64,000 nt of DNA, from contig CM065182.1 in the NCBI GenBank assembly GCA_033026295.1, positions 17,854,215-17,918,214 of the forward strand, given 5' to 3'. The notes beneath the pieces are model-generated. The model was given only the letters and a program-made list of their open reading frames with translations, was not told the DNA's origin and made no database searches. The DNA is from Channa striata (taxonomy: Eukaryota > Chordata > Actinopteri > Anabantiformes > Channidae). The translations under genes were made by a program, and so were the position numbers. This document shows positions 39,049 through 47,600 of this stretch, in pieces. The first letter of the stretch is position 1; every line of letters starts with the position of its first letter.

Positions 39049-41066
39049 TCAATCTCGTCCTACTCCGTGGGTGTCTTTGGGCCTGTCGATCCGGTAGACA
39101 AACTCTGCCGGCAAGAAGTAGCCCAGATACTCCACACATTCAGGAGTCGTGTCTATGTAGTAGTGTCCACCTTCTCCGTGGTGGCTGAAGCAGTGGGTGT
39201 GCTCCATCCGCAGGTCCAGACCCTGAAGTCACAGCATCAGAATCGTTACAGAGCAGCCTTCTTTGTAAATGCACAGCTGATAGGTGCTAACACCATAGAC
39301 TGATCTTGTTTCAGCTACCTCACTGAAATGCAACTGTGTTTGCTTTACTTACTGGATCTCTTGATACAAGCACTGACTGGCAAATAAGTGGAGCATTGAC
39401 CTCAAAGTGCTTGAGCCAGTTGTTTACATCTTCATTGGTGTTGAGGGGGCAGACTGAGAATTCTCTTGGCTATAGATAAACCCACACAGTTAAACCAAGT
39501 CAATGTACAAACAATAGCTCATGCTGTGTCACGTTGCCAACATTTAGTATTTACCATAATATGGATTTTAGCCTTTCCTTTCTGGATTACGAAGGTGCCT
39601 CCCAGAGCCAGGCTTTTATCAGGGTAGCAGCCTTCAAGAGCCCTCCTCAATGCCGTCACAAGACTGTGGCCTCCTGTCCGTTTCTTGGCTCGCACTTCTA
39701 TGACCTGGCGGAGCAGGTTAAAAGGACGGCGTATATAGTAACTGTTCAAATGTTAATGTTTATTCATTCAAACATTATGAGCAAAGACAATGAGGACAAT
39801 GAGGCTAAAGTTCACACAACATCAGCAATACACCCTCACATATAATCATGCATACTATGTAACCAGACATTTTAGTTATTTGCTAAATAAACCTAATCAC
39901 AATACATTTAAAATATATACAGTATACAATTGTAGATATTTATCCATTCTTTGAGGTAAAACTCTGTAAACTTTGTTTAATCAGATAAGGTTGTTTACCT
40001 TTCCAGAGTTCCCTTCACACGCGTACAGATTGCCCAGCAGTGAAAAGTTGCATTCAGAGAATCTGTCACTGTATTTTTCTTGCAGACATTGACCATTCGC
40101 TGGATTGATGCAAGAAAAGTAGCTGCTGTTCACTGCCGGCCTTCCCTCTGCTTCAGTCAGAACTAGAGGCATCAGCTATGGACGACAATATGCTCTCCAT
40201 TAATTTCTGTGTCACAAAAAGTTTTCGTTTAGTGTATGCTACATGGGGGATTAATACACTGATTTAGTAACCTCTGCATTCATCCCAATGATCCTGGAGG
40301 GAGCAGCTGCTGCACCAAGGATGAAGGCTCCGGGAAGTTCCACTTCCTTTGATATAATATTCATATTGTATTCCTTAGAGGGGAAGAGGAAGGACAATAT
40401 TATAACTAGATATACTACAGATCATATGACATGAACTGTCTGCAATATTTTCATGCACATAATTGTCTTTGGCAGAAAAAAGTTACCTTATCCTTTTGAG
40501 CCAAGGGAACCAGGTATGGTACACCACCAACATCAGTGATACGCGGATTTCCACACAAGCCTACAGTATGAGGACAGACCTTTATTGTTTCACACATGCA
40601 ATTTTATTTACTAAATCAATATTTTAATCCACAGTCTACAAAGGGAGTTCAACTGCACCACTGCAGGCTGCATGTGAAACTGTGGAAGAATGGATTCAAT
40701 GCTATACAGATTTTATTTGCACAATTCTACCATCCAGAAGCATACAGAGTGTAGTTATTAGGCATGAAGCGCCCTCAACAGGCTCTCACCTTTGACAGGA
40801 AAGTGGAATGGATCTTTGGTGAGATCTGGGCACTCTACCACATTCACCCGAACATCTGCGAAGTTGCTCTCCAGTCCAGTTTGTAATACTGCAACAAGCA
40901 GAGGTAACTCACATCATTCCTATCTCTTCATAAACATCAAATTTAATAACCATCGTGCAACCTACTACTTTCACTTTATATCAACGCTGAAGTCCTTACC
41001 ACCACGTAGTTCTTCCAGATCTGGGACGTGGAGTTGAACCTTCTCGGTTTTGCTGACATCTGCCAT
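39049..41066 (-). CDS. c11orf54: C11orf54-type zinc ester hydrolase (PTD012 family), copy A, 8 exons
   Basis: Exons in transcript order: 41066-41000, 40888-40790, 40560-40487, 40373-40272, 40175-39999, 39704-39555, 39469-39353, 39222-39049. They join to 319 codons plus stop; human is 315. The start is MADVSKTEKVQLHVP, with an in-frame TGA upstream that fixes it. Family blocks seen: ECPDLTKDPFHFPVKGLCG, GGVPYLVPL, ELPGAFILGA, SSYFSCINPANGQC, LGGTFVIQKGK, and a zinc-binding tail with His270, His272 and His282 (HTHCFSHHGEGGH) ending VGRD as in human. Human C11orf54 is a nuclear protein with a three-histidine zinc site and esterase activity on small esters; its physiological substrate is uncertain. 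The gene has its own copy of the promoter block, but its head-to-head TAF1D partner has decayed. AATAAA-like signals lie about 38875 and 38792 (minus strand). Confidence 0.93.
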
Positions 41067-41782
41067 AACTGTACAGACAGTTCAATGTCCCAGTTAACTT
41101 CCAATTCAGCAAATGTCGAGACTGAGCCCAGCGCCTCTACTCCTGCAGTCCAAGTGCAACCCAAGACTAAATGCGAACAAGATAGTTCACCCCCCAGGAA
41201 ACGTCTCTTTGCTGTGTCGCTACTCTATAAAACTTTAAAAAATATTATTCATTATAATCAGTTCACTGATTATATTGTTATACATCACTTTTGCTACATG
41301 TTATAATATAAATAGTAATTTTTATTTTGTTGTTTGTCGGCTTGATGTTTAAACTCAAACAATTAAATGTTACGTTTAATATGGTGGTCACTCAGTATTG
41401 GAGTCTTTTATTAAAATTGTTTACCGACTAATCTTTTAAAATCAAAGCTAAAACTAATAATAATTTAGGATTTATGTTCTTGAGCTTACATGTCATAGCG
41501 GATGTATTTTATGTAATATCGACTTCATGTCTGTATTATCGATTATTATATGTCAAGTTTGCTGTTTATCAAAAACACTGATTAGATATAGGACTAGCTG
41601 ATAGAGTTAAATTGATTTTGAATAGATCGATTAGGTTGAAACGGAAGTAAAAAGAGGGAAACCTCTTGTTTTCTCATGAGTCCTGCCTTTTTTAATAGTC
41701 ACGTGGAGGAAGATTAAACACTTCCTGGTTAATTCGAAAACATCCACTATAAATGTATTTTCCTTCCTGATTTTTGGTTTTT

Positions 41783-41880
41783 GACCAACTGGGGCTCTTT
41801 TAATATTGTTTTACAGATTACTGTTTGAATGTAGGATTTTACACCTTAACTAGAATTTAAAAAGTGTAGAGATTGTAAAG
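41783..41880 (+). pseudogene. Relic of TAF1D intron 3 from the tandem duplication
   Basis: The segment reading ACTGGGGCTCTTTTAA...GATTACTGTTTGAATG...TTAACTAGAATT matches TAF1D intron 3 at 46019-46100 (ACTGGGCCTCTTTTAA...GATTAGTGTCTGAATG...TTAACTAGGATT) at roughly three bases in four over about 80 bp, in the same orientation. It lies just right of the promoter block of copy A, where TAF1D should begin. Exons 1-3 of TAF1D are missing between the two blocks. A shared unknown repeat is the alternative explanation, but the order of blocks favours duplication. Confidence 0.6.
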
Positions 41881-41908
41881 CTCGAACAGAGTCACAGGTC
41901 ATACAATT

Positions 41909-42125
41909 ATGACGTAATACGTGCTCAGCTCAGCAGAGGACGCCGTTTCTGCCCAGGCAACATGCGTGACGCTACGTCAGGTCAGTTTAGGATGTAATTT
42001 ACGTTGACTTTTCAAACGCAATTTTTGGTTGAACTGTGGTCAATTCTAAGGGGAACGAATATATATGAATGTACCACCTCCATACCGGGCCATATACATA
42101 CTGATTTCCTAACTTATGCAATCAG
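41909..42125 (-). repeat. Duplicated AKAP10 5'-flank segment lying downstream of C11orf54 copy B
   Basis: Matches 38093-38285 from TGACGTAA onward. It includes an identical 19-base block GCGTGACGCTACGTCAGGT (41964-41982 and 38148-38166) and CATACCGGGCCATATACATAC near its end. No AKAP10 exon is present, so any promoter activity would drive transcription toward copy A's 5' end. It marks the left junction of the right duplication copy. Confidence 0.7.
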
Positions 42126-42298
42126 GAACATCACAAGAGGTTACAAAAATGGGTTTTTATAAGAAATATATTAAAATTCAAGATATGATTTAAGTGCAAA
42201 AATTTGCAGAACTGACACTAGTCATTTAACATGCACATATCAGATACACTTAGATTATTAACAGATACTGTTGCAAACATTATCTGTTGCTTCAGTTT

Positions 42299-44288
42299 TT
42301 AAATTTGTCCAACTCCATGAGTGTCTTTGGGCCTGTCGATCCGGTAGACAAACTCTGCCGGCAAGAAGTAGCCCAGATACTCCACACATTCAGGAGTCGT
42401 GTCTATGTAGTAGTGTCCACCTTCCCCGTGGTGGCTGAAGCAGTGGGTGTGCTCCATCCGCAGGTCCAGACCCTGAAGTCACAGCATCAGAATCGTTACA
42501 GAGCAGCCTTCTTTGTAAATGCACAGCTGATAGGTGCTAACACCATAGACTGATCTTGTTTCAGCTACCTCACTGAAATGCAACTGTGTTTGCTTTACTT
42601 ACTGGATCTCTTGATACAAGCACTGACTGGCAAATAAGTGGAGCATTGACCTCAAAGTGCTTAAGCCAGTTGTTTATATCTTCAATAGTGTTGAGGGGGC
42701 AGACTGAGAATTCTCCTGGCTATAAATAAACCCACACAGTTAAACCAAGTCAGTGTACAAAGAATAGTGCATGCTGTGTCACGTTGCCAACATTTAATAT
42801 TTACCATAATATGGATTTTAGCCTTTCCTTTCTGGATTACGAAGGTGCCTCCCAGAGCCAGGCTTTTATAAGGGTAACAGCCTTCAAGAGCCCTCCTCAA
42901 TGCCGTCACAAGACTGTGGCCTCCTGTCCGTCTCTTGGCTCGCACTTCTATGACCTGGCGAAGCGCACAGGTTAGACAGACGGCGTATATAGTCACTGTT
43001 CCAATATTAATGTTTATTCATTCAAACATTATGAGCAAAGACAATGAGACTAAAGTTCACACAACAACATCAGCAACACACTCTCGCATTAAACATAATG
43101 ACAATACATTTAAGATATATATACAATGTTTGGACATTTATCCATTTTCTGAGGTAAAAATCTATAAACTTTGTTTGATCAGATAAGCTTGTTTACCTTT
43201 CCAGAGTTCCCTTCACACGCGTACAGATTGCCCAGCATTCCAAAGTCGCAATCAGAGAATCTATCACTGTATTTTTCTTGCAGACACTGACCATTCGCTG
43301 GATTGATGCAAGAGAAGTAGCTGCTGTTCACTGCCGGCCTTCCCTCTGCTTCAGTCAGAACCAGAGCCATCAGCTATGGATAACAATATCCTCTCCATTA
43401 ATTTCTGTTTCATGACAACTTTTCAATCACAGTAAGCTACTTTTCTGTTGAGAATATTCCCTCATTTAGTAACCTCTGCATTTATCCTATTGATCCTAGA
43501 GGGAGCAGCTGCTGCACCAAGGATGAAGGCTCCGGGCAATTCCACTTCCTTTGATATAATATTCATATTGTATACCTTGGAGGGGGAGGAGGAGGAATAG
43601 GAATATAATTCAATAATTAGATTTGCTACAGATTATATGGCATTGTCTGCATTATTCTCATCTACTGTGCTTAGCATAATAAAGCTACCTTTTCCTTTTG
43701 AGCCAAGGGGAACAGGTATGGTACGCCACCAACATCAGCAATACGAGGATTTCCACACAAACCTACAGAATGAAGACAGACCTTCACTGTTTCACACATG
43801 CTTTTTTATTTTTAGTTTTTTTACAAAATAAGTCTTTTAATCCACACTCAGCAAAGTGACTTTAAGCATTAAGTGGTTTGCTTTGCGCTATTAATCTTAA
43901 TTCTGCAAATTCGGGTTTATGGTTATTGCTCATTCCCACCTTTAGCAGGAAAGTGGAATGGATCTTTGCTGAGATCTGGGCACTCAGACACGCTCACTCG
44001 AACTTCGGCGAAGTTGCTTTCCAGTCCAGTTTGTAATACTGCAACCAACAATGTGGACTTTATTATTATGTCTTCAGAACCATCTGATTAACCATCGTGC
44101 ATCTGTTACTTTCACTTTCCATCGACGCTGACGTCCTTACCGCAACGCAGTTCTTGCAGATCTGGGACGTGGAGACGAACCTTCTCAGTTTTGCCGACAC
44201 CTGCCGTAAATGTCCATCCATTTGAAAGTCCCCGCAGACTGTCGCACTGCAGCAGCTGTCGCGATATCCAGCGAGCAGCCGGGCGCAT
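42299..44288 (-). CDS. c11orf54: C11orf54-type zinc ester hydrolase, copy B, 8 exons, with altered N-terminus
   Basis: Exons in transcript order: 44288-44141, 44038-43940, 43762-43689, 43575-43474, 43373-43197, 42954-42805, 42719-42603, 42472-42299. They join to 346 codons plus stop with no internal break. The ATG that begins copy A is ACG here (about 44208). The frame stays open upstream to an ATG at 44288 in good context (AAC before ATG), adding 27 residues that begin MRPAARWISRQLLQC. This extension is basic, lacks acidic residues at its start and resembles a mitochondrial targeting sequence; that is inference. Start by ACG is the alternative. The zinc-site histidines are kept (His297, His299, His309 in this numbering). 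The tail ends VGQI instead of VGRD. No clear AATAAA signal was seen downstream. It shares a compact promoter with TAF1D. Confidence 0.85.
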
Positions 44289-44670
44289 GTTCTCTAACGT
44301 CCGAACGAAACGGCAGATTAAATATTAACTGGACGCAGTTGAAAACGGAAGTGGAAAGAGTGAAACCTCTTGTTTTCAGGTGAGTCGCGCCTTCTCTTTT
44401 AGTCACGTGGGTAAACGTCACGTTCGGTACGATTAAACACTTCCTGGTTGATTCGGAAACACGTGGTGTCCGCTCTTCAAACGTATTTGTTTTTTTTACG
44501 CAGTTAAACGAACATGATATTTTAGCGATGTTTAGTTCATGTTGTGGTTATGTATCTACCTTGGTTTTTATTAAGGCATAAATCAACACATTTCGAGCAT
44601 CTTTTCGTTGGACACAACGTTACCAACTGGATTCGGTCGCCTACATATTTTCGCCACAAACAATCGCACA
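44289..44670. promoter_or_regulatory. Bidirectional promoter between C11orf54 copy B and TAF1D
   Basis: Only 382 bp separate the two divergent start codons. Visible sites: CGGAAGTG (ETS/GABP type) at about 44346, E-box CACGTG at 44404-44409 and again at 44460-44465, ACTTCCTGG (second ETS-type) near 44437-44448. The ETS-type sites and the first E-box (41700-41705) are kept in the decayed promoter copy at 41640-41745; the second E-box is not. CACGTG fits MYC/USF/TFE factors, plausible for a Pol I factor gene. Function is inferred. Confidence 0.7.
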
Positions 44671-47600
44671 ATGACAGGAGTGCGTAAGTCTTTCCACTGG
44701 ACTCAGTCCGAGAGTTTTGCTGAAGCTGTATCAACAGAGTCGTGCCACATTGTCCTGGAAACGTCCCCTCCGGATTATGTGCAGAAGATATCGCGTTATC
44801 TCGAGTCTTCAGCGGGACAGACCAGACAGCAAACAGTATTAATCGACGCCGCCGAAGAAGAAAGGTAAAGAGAAATGGCTTATTCAATGACTGCAGCCTC
44901 ATGCTGCTCCCCTGTGGTTGTCTACACGTTTGATTGTGTCTCTGCAGTGATTCCGGAGACAGCCTGTTCATCACTCAGAAGTTGCCTGAGCCTGTGAGAA
45001 CACAAAGGCGCCGTCGCCGCAGCTTGAGGTCCACTCCAACATCTCCCAGAGATCTAGAAGAAAGTGACGATGCAACTTCATCTTCAGCTTCCCACGAAGA
45101 ATCCAAAACTGACAAGAAGAGGGCAAGAAAGAGGTTCAGACTGCCAAAATACGCATTCCCTTTCCTCAAGGGGACTAAGAGGAAGCCCAGGAGCACGCTC
45201 CTATCTGTCCGGCAGAACACAAGTCTTCATGTAAGAATAACCGATACCTGAGTAATTATTTTTTGTGGGCTTTTATATAAATTCAATATTTGCTTTGTGC
45301 AGAATGCAACAATGGGAGGCTTCTTTAAATGTGTGAGAGAGCTGTGGCAGGGCTATGAAAGAGGAGACGATCCGGGGTTGTCTCTACCAACACTGGGCAT
45401 GGATGGGGAATACATCTCGCCATTGTCAGAGTAAGTCATGTTAAGAGATAATCATTGTTATTCCATCATGAAGTATATTTTTGAAGCAGCTTACACCTAC
45501 CCACTCTAGCTCAATCGTAAACTATAATATTCTCTTCTGTTCTATGTTCTAGTTGCCTTGCGAGTGTATGTAGTGTATATATAAGCGTAGTTGAAGTATC
45601 TGATATTAGTAGAAGTTTAGAAGTCACTTGTCTACAAGTCTACAAGCTGCTTTTGATATAGGTGATCACAAAATTCTTCTGATGATAAAATGGCATCAAG
45701 TTGGACTTTGAAGCACTTTGATGTTACTGAAACTGATTAAACCACTTCTGGCTCAGTTCTTTGCTTCTTTTCCAAAGCAATCTAAAGTCAACACTTTAAA
45801 ATGTCCTCCAAGACTTTGGAATATTTCAGTCACAATAGTTAATTCAACTAATTCCCTATGAAGTCTGTATGACGTTGTGATTTAAAATGTCAAAAACACA
45901 TCACAACATGTATTAAACAATTATGTTTGACTCTTTAGTGGCATTATCGGTAAACATAGCATCTGCTTCCACAGTCATACGCTGATGATAGAGCTGTATT
46001 TGGCAATGTCTCGTTTCTACTGGGCCTCTTTTAAATGATGTTTTAGAGATTAGTGTCTGAATGTCACATGTTACAGATTAACTAGGATTAAAAAAGAGAC
46101 ACTGTTCGCAAAATTAAATTCTTTAGGACTGACTCCAAGCACAAGCATTAAGAAGCTGTCGTCTTTACCTCAAACGGCAACTTCAGGGTTTAACAAGTCA
46201 CCAAATGTGCTTTTTATCATCTTAGAAACTAATTTGCACAAAAAAAACATCTAAACTGAACACTGCACGTATTTGTAGATCATTTCCACTGGTTACCAGT
46301 CGTCTTTATGACACTTTGTGGTTTTGTGCAGACCTACCAGTTTGACCCAGTTGCAGTGTATAAACCTGGTTGATTCCCAGGTTTTCTGACAACTTGATTC
46401 TTTTAGTTATTCTGGAGTGGAAGAAAAACCTTTTGGCTTGGCTGTTTTTAGTTTAAATTCTCCAAGCTGTGAAAACGGGCAGAGAATTCATTTGTTGTGT
46501 AACAGATTGTAGTTTATCTATGATCCATTTGGCTCACCCCGACGTTTAAGCCCCTCATGTGAACAGCAGATTAAAAAGATCCAATTTTCAACTCAACCTA
46601 GTAGTAGTATGAGCGTATGTGCAAGCTCCTGATGCTCCACTACGGTCGGAACAGTGCTTCAGGTTTTTATTTTTAAATTTAAATCAATCAGAGTACTACA
46701 AAACATACTCTTCTCACATTGCCATGATGGCAAACAGGGTGGTCATTACTTCCTCTGTCCTAATTCTGACCACCCCACACCGAATCTTAAATCCTGTTTA
46801 AGAATCACGATCCAACGGTTGCGATATTCTTTTAAATCATATTTGAATAAACTTTGGTCTCTTATTTGAAAAAAAATCACATTTATGACTTGTAATGTGA
46901 TTCGTTTCACCCCTGAAATGAGAATTCAAACATGAATATAGAATGTAAAAATGCTTTAGCCTTTTTTAGGTCAGCAGCCTTTATTACATGATTCTTGGTT
47001 GTGTCTCTCTTGCATTTAGTGTCATTTGTTCTGTGTTTCCACTGTAAATCACTTTTAGATGCACTAAACTGTTAGAAAGGTGAAAGGAATTTGATTGGTT
47101 GCTTATAAAGTGCCTCTATTCTATTGTAGAGAACAAGAAGAAGGATCAGAGGATGAAGATATCAAAGTGGTGGTAAGGAAGTCGTTAAAACAAGAAGTAA
47201 AGATCTTTAATACAAGAGTGTTCATTGTCCTAAATTTCTCTTACTTTTCTCTTAACTGAATGAGTTTTACATTCACCAAACTCTCTTAAGTGCACAAATT
47301 TGTAATTTGCTCATTTCAGACTGATTAGTACAGCCTGTACTGTATGACAAGTTTTCTACTTTTAGCTATACTTAACTGCAGTGAAGAAACTGCTGTGGCA
47401 AAATGGGTCAATATTATGATGATGATCTAGTGAACAGAAGAATAATTTAACATTGTGTTTGGTATATATGATATATTATACATATTTATATGTATAATAT
47501 ATCAGAATAAGCCTCTATACTTTTTTATGTAAAAAACTGAGTTTCCACTGTTAAAGAATGGTGGTCTATCAGTTCACCATCCATATGACAAGTCAGAACG

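Larger units (their letters stand above)
38090..41905. repeat. Tandem segmental duplication, left copy (contains C11orf54 copy A)
   Basis: This unit aligns by eye with 41906-46100. The matched order is: AKAP10 5'-flank sequence (38094 with 41910), C11orf54 gene (39049-41066 with 42299-44288), promoter block (41640-41745 with 44344-44465) and a TAF1D intron 3 block (about 41783-41875 with 46013-46100). Differences include about 560 bp near 38330-38895 absent from the right copy, about 520 bp near 41070-41640 absent from the right copy, and loss of TAF1D exons 1-3 from this copy. Exons are about 95% identical; flanks are lower. Confidence 0.85.
41906..46100. repeat. Tandem segmental duplication, right copy (C11orf54 copy B plus TAF1D 5' part)
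   Basis: Right member of the duplication. It begins with an AKAP10-flank-like segment (TGACGTAA at 41910-41917) and runs through C11orf54 copy B, the shared promoter and TAF1D exons 1-3, to about 46100 in TAF1D intron 3. The right limit is set by the last similarity to the left-copy relic at 41783-41875. The boundaries are approximate because alignment was done by eye. Confidence 0.75.

Noticed and set aside
44208..44210. Copy B of C11orf54 as a pseudogene because of the lost ATG
   Set aside because: All eight exons keep frame and splice sites, the zinc histidines are intact and an in-frame upstream ATG exists, so a functional gene with a changed start is more likely.
44537..44974. 145-codon minus-strand frame over TAF1D exon 1
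   Set aside because: Runs across the TAF1D intron 1 splice sites on the opposite strand; an antisense artefact.
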